Below, piece by piece: positions 53,790-64,000 of a DNA stretch of 64,000 nt (the first letter of the stretch is position 1; each line of letters opens with the position of its first letter). Origin of the DNA: Prinsepia uniflora (Eukaryota > Streptophyta > Magnoliopsida > Rosales > Rosaceae); contig CM064867.1 of assembly GCA_032719365.1 (NCBI GenBank), positions 70,492,136-70,556,135 on the forward strand, written 5' to 3'. The translations under genes were made by a program, and so were the position numbers. Below the pieces are notes generated by a model. That model searched no databases. It saw only the letters and a program-made list of their open reading frames with translations, and had not been told where the DNA came from.

Positions 53790-56700
53790 TGTCAGGATCC
53801 ACGTCGGTTTCACCCCGAAACCCGAGGTAAATCCTGCTCCCGTCTGACACCCCGACACCAAACCCAAAGTAAAATCATGGAAATCACCAAAATAGCACTG
53901 TCAGACGCAGGAGAATTTAAATACGACACTGAAATCATACTTTACAGAGCATAGTGCGAACTACAAAGAAATCAAAACCGATAATAAATACACGCACGCG
54001 GAAAAAAAATTAAAACCCTCCGGAATCCCTCACGTGACTTCTATGCCTCAGACGCTGCCTCGACGCTGGAACCCCGCGCTAGCTCCACAACCTGGAGGGC
54101 AGTTAAAAATAAAAGGTGTGAGTGGACCGTAAATAAAATAAAAGTTCTAAAACCATTTTATAAGAAAACCGAGTTTTACCCTCCGTTTTGAAAACCACAT
54201 GCATAACCCAGTTATTAAAACAGTTAGAGATCGATCATCATAAGAAACAGAAACACTATAAAACAGTTATAGAAATCGTAGCATATAAATCATAAAACCG
54301 TATCAGAAACCATGAACATCAAATCATTATTTTTTCCGATGAAACCTGCTGGACCTATCCGAGTCTTTAAACTCCCGAGTCTTTAAACTCAACAGGCCTA
54401 CGGGGGAAATATCAATATATCCGAGTCTTTAAACTCCCGAGTCTTTAAACTCCCGAGTCTTTAAACTCCCGAGTCTTTAAACTCAATCCGGGTCCGTCCC
54501 CCGTCAATCGATATCCGGGTCCTTAAACCCAATAACCAGATCCAGCAAATCCAATCCAAAATGAAAACCATTTTCGAATTCACATCCAAACCCGAATCCG
54601 AAATCACCGGTCTGATGCCCTTCCAACATCCAGAACCGTCATTCCGAACCCAAATCCGGAATCCACTTTTCAATCTGAAAACCAACTCTCGATTCTCGAG
54701 ATCTGATTTCAAAACCGAAAACCTCAAGTATCAAAATTACGTTTCAAAATCCCGCTATCATCTTCAGAAATCAGTTATCATTTGAAAACCCCAAATTCAT
54801 AGCTTTATTTTCAAAATCACCCTTTTCTCGTAAAACGTGCCAATTACTTTACTTCCTCGAAAACCGTGCAAGTATATAAAACCGCATCATAAATCCAACA
54901 TTCATCTAATCACATATATAAAACAATTTACAAAAGCAGTTATGCATGTTCGAGTTTAAGGAAAGGGTCCACTCACAGTACCGAGCCCTCAATTGCGTCC
55001 CGAACGTTCTGCGCGTTCCTCGGCTTCCTCGGGAAATCCTGATCCTGTCAACCACCGCCGAATTACGTCACTAACACGTCCACGAGTAACCACCTAAATT
55101 CCCTCAAAAATCCCCGGGTCCTGAACGTAACGAACCGGAACCCTAAACCTTCACCCTCGCGGAACTAAACTCAAACGACGTCCGAACAACCCGAAACCAC
55201 TTCCATTAGACTCGTTAGAACACTTAGACTAAAAACCATGTTGACCATTTTCCCCAGAACCGCCGCACGCGCCCCCATGTGCCGCCCAAAGTGGCTGCGC
55301 GTGCGCCTCACGCGCCAGCTACAGTACCACCGTCAACCTCACGTCGACCCGGTTCGCACCAGTGGTCTGCACCCTGAACCAGCGAGAGCGGTTCTCCTCA
55401 TTCCGTCCACCAAAACGACTCCTCTCTTCACCAACAGCATCGGCCCATCCTAGGCTACCCATTCCCGTACTTCACTCACCTCGACTCACCTAAAACTTGT
55501 CGATTCAAACTCGAACAAAACCCGTACGCTGCCCTGTTTCCTTCTCCGACCACCCAGGTCATCTCCCTTCACGGTGGCAATTCCAAACCCTTCCTAGGAC
55601 CTCACTAAACCTAACCCAACTCTCCTAAACCTTCGACTCAATCCCTAGGTCCACAACTCGCCGTCTGAAACTCACGGCCAAAACAGAGCACATAGAACCC
55701 CTCCGTCGTGCCAACCGCCACCGTGCACCTCCCGTCATGGCAGCACAACCAGTGACCTCCTAGGACTCCCCTGAGTCCCCTAGACCTCCCTCTATGCTTC
55801 GATTCAACCCCGTGACTCACAACTTCCGATTCAAAACTCGACGGGAAAATAGGGCAAATTTACAGGGATGAGGGATTACCTGCAACCGCCCACGACCGTG
55901 CTCGCCGCCGCGTTCCCTGGAGTCCACCGCGTCGCCTCAGCCTCCTCTCGAGGTCAATCGCACCCGCACACGGCCACAGCACCACCACAAGCCCTCATTC
56001 TTCTCTGTTTTCTCTGGTTGTCCCCGTGAGCTCTCAACTCACACACACCACGATTCCTCACCTCCCAACCTTCTCACTAGCTCCCTCTCACTCTGCGATC
56101 ATCCTCACACACTCACAACTCAGCAGCACACACCATCACCCTCGATCACCCTTCAACTTCCCTCACAATCTCCCTATGTTTCTGTCTGGTGCAAGAAACC
56201 ATCACGAACACACGAACACGGTTGCACCCCAATTATTTGGGCCGTGCACACACTCGAACTCACCAGAATCCACTAGCCCTCTTGCACGTGTCACCAATCC
56301 TCCCCATTCTCTCACCAAATGGCTCCATCCCAGCCGTCCATCTGCCTTCTCTGTGCACAATTCCCCAGACAACTAAAAGACCAAACTGCCCCTTCTTTTA
56401 ACCCAATTTTACACTTTTGCCACTAACTTCCTAGACCCGTAACTCCCACATCGTAAGTTCGATGACTACGTACTGCCTATCATCGAACTCAGGACAACGA
56501 GATCTACGTAACCATCCTCGGTCAACGTACCAAAACCTGATCGTCCAAAAAGTCAACTTTTCCCCCTTATTTTAACCAAATTACGGTTAGGCCCTTAACC
56601 TTCCGAACATCATAACTTCCTCCTCGGATGTCGGAATCGGGCATGCCACCTGCCTACGGATTCGTGACGTCCTAAACTACGTCCTGGTCACTGGTCAACA

Positions 56701-56863
56701 CCCATTTGACCACCCGAACTAAAGTCAACATTTTTGCCCGAACCAGGGGCAAAATCATCATTCTAAGCTTACGGACCTATCGAGACCACCTAACCACCAA
56801 TTAACCTCACTGATCCCACCTTAATCACTATCTTAATCTCGGCTCTCGGGACGGGTTGTTACA
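53790..56863 (-). mobile_element. Solo LTR N (reverse) nested in M
   Basis: A reverse LTR of 3074 bp, TGTCAGGATCC...GGGACGGGTTGTTACA, with the TSD tttag (53785-53789 and 56864-56868). Boxes are at 54117-54127 and 54967-54977, the GAGTCTTTAAACTC array at about 54355-54535 and the GC hairpin at 55297-55315. Its right half is an inverted copy of M's left part over about 1.5 kb. Confidence 0.92.
54355..54535 (-). repeat. Stem-loop array, LTR N
   Basis: Six or seven GAGTCTTTAAACTC units (the complement of GAGTTTAAAGACTC). Four are nearly head-to-tail at 54421-54485, spaced by 1-2 nt, and a GGGTCCTTAAACCC unit follows at about 54516. It is the densest array in the window. Confidence 0.85.
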
Positions 56864-57439
56864 TTTAGGACCCGGGGATTTTTTAGGGAAATTAGGTGGA
56901 CCTTCGTAGACGTGTTAGTGACGTACTTTGGTGGTTGTTGACAGGATCGGGAGTTCCCGAGGAAGCTGAGGAACGTACGAGACGTTCAGGACGCGATTGA
57001 GGGCTCGGTACTGTGAGTGGACCCTTTCCTTAAACTCGAACATTCATAACTGTTTTCTCTACTTGTTTTATATACGTGATTTCATGATTGTTGGATTTAT
57101 GATGTGGTTTTACATAATTTCACGGTTTTCGAAAAATAACTATTTGGCACGCTTTACGAGAAAGTGTGAATCCTGCATATAAAGCTATGGTTTTGAGGTT
57201 TTAAATGTTAAATGATTTTTAAGGATTATAAGTGGATTTTGGAACGAGATTTGATGATCAATGATTTTCGATTTTGAAATCGGATTTCGAGAATCGAGAT
57301 TTGGTTTTGAGATTGGAAAGTGGAATTCCGGATTTGGGTTCGGAATGACGGTTCTGGATGCCGGAAGGGCATCAGACTAGTGATTTCGGATTCGGATTTG
57401 GAGGTGAATTTGGAAACAGTTTTGGATCGGATTTGTTGG

Positions 57440-57655
57440 ATCTGGTTATTGGGTATAAAGACCCGGATATTGTGATTGACGGGGGACGGGCCCGGATTGG
57501 GTTTAAAGACCCGGATTGAGTTTAAAAACTCGGGAGTTTAAAGACTCGGATATATTGATATTTTCCCCCGTAGGCCTATTGAATTTAAAGACTCGGATAT
57601 TATTGAGGCCTGGATTGAGTTTAAAGACTCGGGAGTTTAAAGACTCGGATAGGTC
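57440..57655 (+). repeat. Stem-loop array, LTR M
   Basis: Units GGGTATAAAGACCC, GGGTTTAAAGACCC, GAGTTTAAAAACTC and several GAGTTTAAAGACTC. The third keeps GAGT/ACTC with a changed loop. The array is bracketed by the two boxes of M. Confidence 0.83.
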
Positions 57656-58244
57656 CAGCAGGTTTGATCGGCAAATGATTGGTTGAACTTTATGTTTTAC
57701 GTTACGGTTTTATGATGCTTATGATATGGTTTCTATAACTGTATTTATAGTGTTTCTGTTCCTTATGATGTTTTATGGTGATAGGTTTATAACTGTTTTA
57801 ATAACTGGGTTATGCATGTGGTTTCAAAACGGAGGGCTAAACACAGTTTTCTTATAAATGGTTTTAGAAACTTTTCTGTTATTATGGTCCACTCACACCT
57901 TCTGTTTTAAATTGCCCTCCAGGTCGTGGAGCTAGATCGGGGTTTCGGCGTCGAGGCAGCGTCTGAGGCATAGCAGTCGCTTGAGGGATCCCGGAGTGTT
58001 TTTCTTTTCCGCGTGCGTGTATCTAGTTTATCGGTTTTCTTTCCTGTGTATTTGAGGACTATGCTCTGTAAAATTTTAACTTCGGGATGTATTGTATAGT
58101 TTCTCCTGCGTCTGACTGAGTACTGTGGTGGTTGCGTGTGAGTTTTACTTTGGTGTTGTGTTGGGGAGTCAGACGGGAGCAGGATTTACCTCGGGTTTCG
58201 GGAGAAGGGGGGGGGGGGGAACCAGCTTGGGTCCTGACACAATT

Positions 58245-59522
58245 GGAGGACACGATGTGGAGTCAGACAGAGTACTTCTACGTCCCATCGGATAAAAGAA
58301 ATTTTTCTAGGCTGGATGGATATTAAACTTCAAGCGCTTGTTGGGAGGCAACCCAATGTGTTCTCGAGTTGTGAAGGAGTCATCAACACAGATTTGCTTT
58401 CTTTCAACCCTTCACTCTCTTTTACTTTGTTTTATGTTTTTCTTTCTTACTTCATTTTCTTAAATCATCTTCCTTACTTTGATTCTATGTTTAATTACTT
58501 CGTATTTTCCTACATTGAGGACAATGAAGAATTTAAGTGCGGGGGAATGGTTTACAAAATTTAGTTGTGCATTTGAAATTGTTTTATTAAGTCTTTCTTA
58601 CGAAAAAAAAAACAGAAATTATTGCTTTCTTGAGTCTTTTTGTTTTAACGTAGTGTTTTTACGAGTATTAAGTTGCCCTTTAACTTGTCAATGATATAAA
58701 TGAACGAAAATGATTATGTTATGGCTATAAAAATGATCACTACAACTTGAATTTGTTTGTTAATATTTTGTGATTAAGTGTTATAACTTGAAGATAATGC
58801 ATGTAAATTGGTACATAAATGAGCATGATATGATAAGTATGAATCATTTGAACCGTATGTGAGCTTTAGAACCTTATATACATCTTTGATGAGTGATTCA
58901 TAAGTTCTTTGTTTAAATTGATATACATATGCCTCATAACTACTTGCCATAGCTTTTAATGAACTCTGAAGTACTAGAACTTATTCTATGTGATTTTCAA
59001 AGCTTTTAAGTCAATAAACTCTCTGATTTTGGAAATGATTAAGGCATTAGGGTTAACACCACAAATTCAAACATCCTTGTTCCCTATTTTGTGCGCACAA
59101 GTTGCGACCCCCTTAGTTTTAACCCTTTTGAGCCCACATTAAGCCTTTTTTCATCACCATGATTATCTAAACACTGAGCTTAGTATAGACATCTTTTACC
59201 TTTGTTCCAAGGACTCGGTTGAAGACATAAAGATTGTGTAAAGAGAAAATGATGATATTGAAAAGACTTTTATATGTATTATGTGGATTTACTTACTCAA
59301 ACATTGTTGTATTATTGACACATGTTATTACCTTGATATATGAAATAATAATAATAATAATAATAATAATGTATTGAGTTTTTATCAAGGTAATAAGGTT
59401 TGATTATGTAATGTTTAAGTTAAGTCCTTTACATTTGTAAATCCAACACAAAGAATGAATTTGAGGCCCAACATGATGAAATTAGGCCTATATTCGAAGG
59501 GATGAATTACTAACATCATTGT
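58245..59522 (+). other. Athila B 3' non-coding region, first part
   Basis: Collinear with A from 36046 onward. It carries the hairpins TTGGGAGGCAACCCAA (58341-58356) and CATTGAGGACAATG (58513-58526), then the polypurine-like AGTGCGGGGGA (58536-58546). No env-like frame is present. LTR P interrupts it at 59523. Confidence 0.75.
59344..59370. repeat. AAT microsatellite
   Basis: Nine consecutive AAT units in Athila B. In A the same position (about 37105-37130) holds A-rich sequence instead, so the repeat grew after the two copies diverged. Confidence 0.9.
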
Positions 59523-60133
59523 TGTAACGACTCGCCCTGAATTCCATGATTAGATTAGTAACTAATCATGATTAGTGAGGCTAATCAGTGATTAGTTGGG
59601 CGAAATCGGACGGACGATGCAAAATGACCGTTTTACCCCTAGTCGTGGGCAAAACGTTGACTTTTCGTTTGGACGGTCAATTGGACTTTGACTGATGACC
59701 GTGACGTAGTTCGTGACGTCACGAGTTCATAGACAGGTGGTACATTCAATTCCGACGTTCGTGGAAGAAGTTATGACGTTCAGAAGTTTATGGGCAATTT
59801 GGTAATTATGGTTAAAAAGGGGTCAAATGTTGACTTTTTGACCGGGAGGTCCAATGGCCTAGGCCCAAAGACCGTTACATAGATCGGGACGATACGAATC
59901 CATAAACAGGCGGCACGTCGAATTTGGACGTTCGACGGCGAAGTTACGGTTTACAGAAGTTCAAGTGCACTATTACACGAATTACGAAACGAGTTAACTT
60001 TTGGACTTTAGTGGGGGCCAGATATTTAATCCCTACCCTATGGATGAGTGACAAGTGTCACCCATCCACTGGCCACTATCCCACATTCATGCATATCACC
60101 CTTGATTTTTCATTTAGTTCAAACCCGAAACCA

Positions 60134-60151
60134 CCCCCCCCCCCCCCCCCC
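60134..60151. repeat. Poly-C run (18 C)
   Basis: A homopolymer in the U3 part of LTR P. Related LTRs have no comparable run, so it is a recent slippage product or a sequencing artefact. Confidence 0.8.
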
Positions 60152-61414
60152 TTAACCGTGCAAACTGATTCCCCATCTTCCCCAAACCTCATCATATGTG
60201 GCTGGAGTGTGAAGGGAGATGAGAGAGGGTCGTGAGGTGATGAAGATGGTGGCTGAGAGACGGGCTGGGCCGCCGTGAACGGCCGTGGAGGAAAAGTGGA
60301 AACCGAGACCTCGGTAAGGCCCATTTCTCCCTTTATTTTGATTTTGACTTCATGGACGGTATTGGATGATTAGGATGAGTTTATTGAGGTTGTAGGGAGG
60401 TTTTAAGGAGGTCTGGGTGGTGGTTTTGGACTGAGCAACCGTGAGGGTGGCTGGGAAAACATTGAACCGTGAGGTTAAAATTCAAACCTTAGGTTTTAGA
60501 CGTTTTTGGTTGCGTTTAAGGATTGAAATGGATAGAAAACATGAAAATAGGAAGAAAGGAATCAAAAAGGAAGAAGTAGGATGAAAATGGGGTGTCTAGG
60601 GTCGTGAACCGCTCACGCCGATCCAGTTGGACCGGCCAAACCAGGTGAACCGGCCATCTGAACCGGCTGGAGCTGGAAGATAATGAATAGTGTTCTGTGC
60701 ACTCTTGGGATGCGTGAGGGCGCGTGGGCCATAATTTAGGGAAGTGTTCAACATATGCAATCTTCTATTCGATGTAACGAAGATTTTGGAACTGGTCTCG
60801 CGTCAATCAGACATCGTTTCGATAGGTTTCGGGTTGTCCGAAGGTTTAGGGTCGGTTTAAAAATAGTTAAAAGTTCTGGAAAATTACGGGGCTTTAATGG
60901 GAGGTTAATTAAGTAGTTAGTAACCTTCTATTAAAAATTGGACAAGTTTTGGAGTCCCAGTGATAGTGATCGGCTTGGGAGAGCCTATGACACGCAAATC
61001 GAGGCGACTTCGGACGGTCTGTGAGTGGACCTTGATTTCTAAACTGTGATGCATGCATAAATGTTTTATATGGATTATGAATGTGATTGGATGATATGGA
61101 TTTGGATATTTTTGAATTATATGGTTTCACGTATTTAGAGGCGATTTACGTGCTTGCACGTAAATCGAGATTTTTCGATTTTACTCTGATTTTCCATTCT
61201 TATGGTTTTGGAAATGGTTTAATGAAATGATTTTGGATTTGAAAAGGTAAACTCGGGTATGAGACTCATTTGATTTATGAACTCTCGGACTTGAGGTCCA
61301 GTTGATTTAACGAGGCATCGGGCCGGAGGTCTAGTTTGCATGTGGATTCGGGTCTAGGGCCCAGTTATGTGTTATGATGGTGATTTCGGGTTAGGGACCC
61401 TAGAAATGGTTTTT

Positions 61415-61560
61415 ATGGGTCATGACGGTTTATGGGAACCAGCATGGACCCTTGAAATGGATTTATAGGTCATGACGATTTATGGGAACCGGCATGAACC
61501 CATGAAAGGTTTTATGGTTCATGACGGCTTATGAGGGGCCAGCCATGAATCCTGAAAAGA
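61415..61560 (+). repeat. Three-copy hairpin repeat in LTR P
   Basis: Three units of about 50 nt contain GGTCATGACGGTTTATGGGA and CCRGCATGRACCC, able to fold across each unit. They are the counterpart of 10015-10185 in LTR E. Confidence 0.75.
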
Positions 61561-62355
61561 TTTAAAGAATGATTTCAAAAGGTTTTTCATATGCCATCCT
61601 TTATATATGATTGTCTCCTCCGGGGAGGGTCGTTGGCCTGGGTGGACCCCGGAGTAGTCATGGAGCACTGACTGAGTGGAGTCCCCCCCCCCAGTTGGGT
61701 TTCTTACTCTCAGGATGGGCATGGTTCGTTACCTCCAGGGAGGGTCATTGATCTACGGACATTGACCTGGCTGGACCCTGGAGAGACTTGGGTTTGAGAC
61801 CCCGGTTAGCACGTGTGTAGCTTTATTTTACCGTGACAGGTTCTTGGATATGAAATATAATGGATAAACATGATTTTAATTGGTTTGGGAAATTGTGTTT
61901 TATGATGATAAATGGATTTGGGCTGAGATCCCACATATGTTTACTATGTTATGGTTTTCGGTAAATGGTTTTGGGCAGGAGCCCGTGTGACTTGTATTTA
62001 CGGAACTTGGGGATGTGACCCTAAATATGGATGTTTTAACATATGTGATTGGATAAATGGTTTTACTATGCATGCATGCTTTTTAGTGAAGGGTATAAAG
62101 GTCTTTTATGGAATTTGTTTTATAAACTCTTTATTTTTGTCCACTCACAGTCTTTCTGTTTTTAATACCCTTCAGGTTGACATGGAATGTGGACTGTAGC
62201 AGAGATCGAGATATCACATACCTCCTCCGGATCCTGGCGTACTCTGATAGCCCGGGAGGGCAAAGGTCGGAATTATCCCTTGTCTGACACTTAGTGTCAG
62301 ACGAGAGCAGGGTTATCCTGCGTTAATTCCGGGGGGATTGGGATGGGTCCTGTCA

Positions 62356-62955
62356 ATTGAACTAAGGTTGGGAAGCTATGATACGTTTTGGGAGTCTATT
62401 GAGTCTTGGAACGAATTGAGCACCACTTGTCCTATATTTTCCTTGCCTCTAACTTAGCCCCATTACAACCTTCGTAAAGACCTTATGATCCTTAAGATGG
62501 TAAATTTTGATTAGTTGAGTTAATCATTTGAGTAAGCTTATGGTTTTGGTTCATTTGCGCAAGTATGTTTTGTTTTTATCTTGAGGTGTTTGTTTGAGAT
62601 TTTTGCAAAAGTACTTCATTTCGACTATGTGAGTATTTCTCACATACCTTGAGTGCAAACACAAACCCTCACAAATTGAGTGAATTTATGAGTGCATATC
62701 CTTGTGAATTGTTTCATACTTGTCTTATTCATGCAGAACCCCATTTCACCATATTTACTCATTATCTTGTTAAAACAATTTGTTACCATGTATTAACTCT
62801 TGAATTCTATATGCTTACATGATTTAAGTGAAAATCTTTTATGCCATGATAAAAATGAAATTTTGAAACAAATGGTTAAGGGTTTACATACTTTGAATTC
62901 GTAGTTTAGTTTTAGTATTTGCTAGGGACTAGCAAAGTTTAAGTGTGGGGGTATT
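62356..62955 (+). other. Athila B 3' non-coding region, last part
   Basis: Resumes B after P. It ends with the polypurine tract AGTGTGGGGGTATTT (62942-62955, approximately), directly before the 3' LTR. The last ~150 bp (about 62806-62955) have no counterpart in A. Confidence 0.8.
62942..62955 (+). other. Polypurine tract, Athila B
   Basis: A purine run, AGTGTGGGGG, sits just before TGATAGG of the 3' LTR. A near-identical tract lies about 4.4 kb upstream at 58536-58546. Confidence 0.85.
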
Positions 62956-64000
62956 TGATAGGTCCTCAAATAAGCATTATTTTCTATTATTTTATACCCT
63001 TTATACTTGAATTTTAATATTAAAATATTAAATAAATTGATAAAATAATTTATTTTGTGATTTTTATGTTTAGATAATAAAGTTTGTAATTTAGAGCATT
63101 TTGGCGAAAGAATCGTCTCGATCGGAATTATAACGAATAAATTATGGACGAAATTCGATGAAATTATTAATTTAGTTTTAAATTAATTAATTTTTAATTT
63201 AATGTGCAGCCCATATCCGTTTCAGCCCAGTCCATCAAACCCATTTTTAAATCCCAGCAGCCCGACCCAGATTTCGGCCTGAAGCCCAGTCCATAGCGCG
63301 TCAGCCCAGCCAGGCCCAGCCAAGCCCAGGCTCGTGCGGCCCAGCTCGCTCCAGGCCCAATCCGCAACAGTAGCCTTCATCCCAGCCCAGATTTGTCTTC
63401 GGCGCGCGTCACCGACGCCTACAGCTCCCGTTCGGCGCGCGTGTCCCGACTGCCCACCTCCCTCCTCAGCGCGCACCTGCCAAAATCCAGTTCTCCTTTT
63501 CAGCAGCCATCAGCCAAATTCCAGGTCTCCTCTTCCGCACCGCCCAGCCGAATTTTCTGCCCTCTTTTCCAAAAAAGCTTGCCAGCCATTTCATCCACTT
63601 TCCAACCCAAATTTGAAACTTTACAACTAAAACCACTTCTAAACATCATCACAAATCTTTATTACTCATCATTCCATTACTTAACATTTTTTATTGTATT
63701 TTTATATTATTTTTGGTAGCTTTTTCCACCTATAAATAGGGTTTTATTTCACTTGATGAAGGACACCTTCTTTGAGGCACACATTTGAGCCTTCTTTGAG
63801 AGAAACTTTGGCAAAGTATTTCCAATACAAAGTTTAGAGTTTGAGTCCATATTTCCCAAGTTTATTTCCTCCATCTTCATAAGGTTTCGTCCGCTGTCGG
63901 AGAATCGTATGAATAACAATCCATTGTTTTCATCCACCTTGAAAGTGTAACAATTACTCTCCATTTACTCAAACTCTCATTTTTGTTATTGGTTTTGATT
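62956..64000 (+). repeat. Athila B 3' LTR (cut by window end)
   Basis: It matches the 5' LTR of B from 37930 with scattered differences. Some stretches are nearly identical and others, such as the GCCCA-rich block, differ at several per cent. It contains TATAAATAG at 63731-63739 and the first copy of the CCGCTGTCGG motif near 63890. The right half lies outside the window. Confidence 0.9.

Larger units (their letters stand above)
52239..58239 (+). mobile_element. Solo LTR M, split by N
   Basis: A forward LARD-family LTR inserted at the end of Athila B pol, TGTAACGACCCGTCTC...GGGTCCTGACA. The TSD is caatt (52234-52238 and 58240-58244). Its own length is about 2.92 kb (52239-53789 plus 56869-58239). 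GGCAG/GTAATTTC near 53025 resembles a splice donor. It has the GC hairpin at 53594-53612, box 1 at 57012-57022, a stem-loop array at about 57440-57655 and box 2 at 57887-57897. CCCTCCAG/GTCGTGG lies near 57920. A 13-G run (58207-58219) sits near its end. Confidence 0.92.
59523..62355 (+). mobile_element. Solo LTR P
   Basis: A forward subfamily-2 LTR of 2833 bp, TGTAACGACTCGCC...GGGTCCTGTCA. The flanks attgt (59518-59522) and attga (62356-62360) fit a decayed TSD. It has a palindrome with 13-bp arms at 60041-60068, an 18-C run at 60134-60151, boxes at 61020-61030 and 62139-62149, stem-loop units (GGACTTGAGGTCC, GGGTTAGGGACCC), three larger repeats at about 61415-61560, and CCCTTCAG/GTTGACATGG near 62176. 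The GC hairpin is not recognisable here. Confidence 0.9.

Noticed and set aside
54355..54535. CRISPR-like direct repeats (GAGTCTTTAAACTC)
   Set aside because: Spacing is irregular (1-50 nt), the units are palindromic and shared by many LTRs, and the context is a plant retroelement.
58245..62955. Env-like gene in the Athila 3' region
   Set aside because: There are only short open frames, with no signal peptide, fusion-like or transmembrane pattern conserved between A and B.

Overview
This window is plant nuclear DNA made almost entirely of nested LTR retrotransposons. I found no host gene, tRNA, rRNA or CRISPR array. The organism is very probably an angiosperm and perhaps a dicot. The evidence is Athila-type Ty3/gypsy pol, a tRNA-Asp primer site (TGGCGCCGTTGCCGGGGA), tRNA-iMet primer sites (TGGTATCAGAGC) and 5-bp target-site duplications (TSDs). 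All boundaries come from reading and aligning by eye.

Two element types are interleaved. (i) Two Athila-type elements, A (15638 to about 37740) and B (37930 to beyond 64000), have LTRs of about 1.7-1.8 kb. Their gag and pol are recognisable but broken: A has stops, frameshifts and an integrase deletion. B has lost about 0.87 kb of gag but keeps an 861-codon RT-RNase H-integrase frame. (ii) A non-autonomous family has LTRs of about 2.1-3.6 kb that start TGTAACGACCCG and end GGTCCTGTCA, with no coding capacity. It is LARD-like and primed by tRNA-iMet. I name its copies C, D, E/F, G, H, J, K, L, M, N and P.

Layout: D, reverse, 1-5884. C, forward, starts at 5930; its 5' LTR is split by the reverse tandem chain E/F (about 7590-14084) and its internal region by A and then B. 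A carries solo LTR J (20425-32727, TSD atttc), which contains the complete element K (21169-30477, TSD ctgag), and the 82-bp mini-LTR L (35376-35457, TSD cttac). B carries solo LTR G in its 5' LTR (39072-45823, TSD ataca) with H nested inside in reverse (39622-42770, TSD ctggg). B also carries solo LTR M at the end of pol (52239-58239, TSD caatt) with N nested in reverse (53790-56863, TSD tttag), and solo LTR P (59523-62355). Nesting reaches four levels.

The most interesting signal lies in the non-coding LTRs of family (ii). Every copy long enough to judge has an inverted pair of 11-mers (TGTGAGTGGAC ... GTCCACTCACA) 0.9-1.3 kb apart, or one derivative of it. The pair brackets an array of short stem-loops. 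Stem sequences differ between units and subfamilies, but pairing is kept by compensatory changes. A pyrimidine tract ending in CAG|GT follows the second 11-mer. Upstream lie a conserved GCGCGTG/CACGCGC hairpin, a 12-bp-arm palindrome in one subfamily, and a duplicated U3 module rich in TGACG and TTGAC motifs. Together these look like a structured, possibly spliced, non-coding RNA module. That function is an inference.
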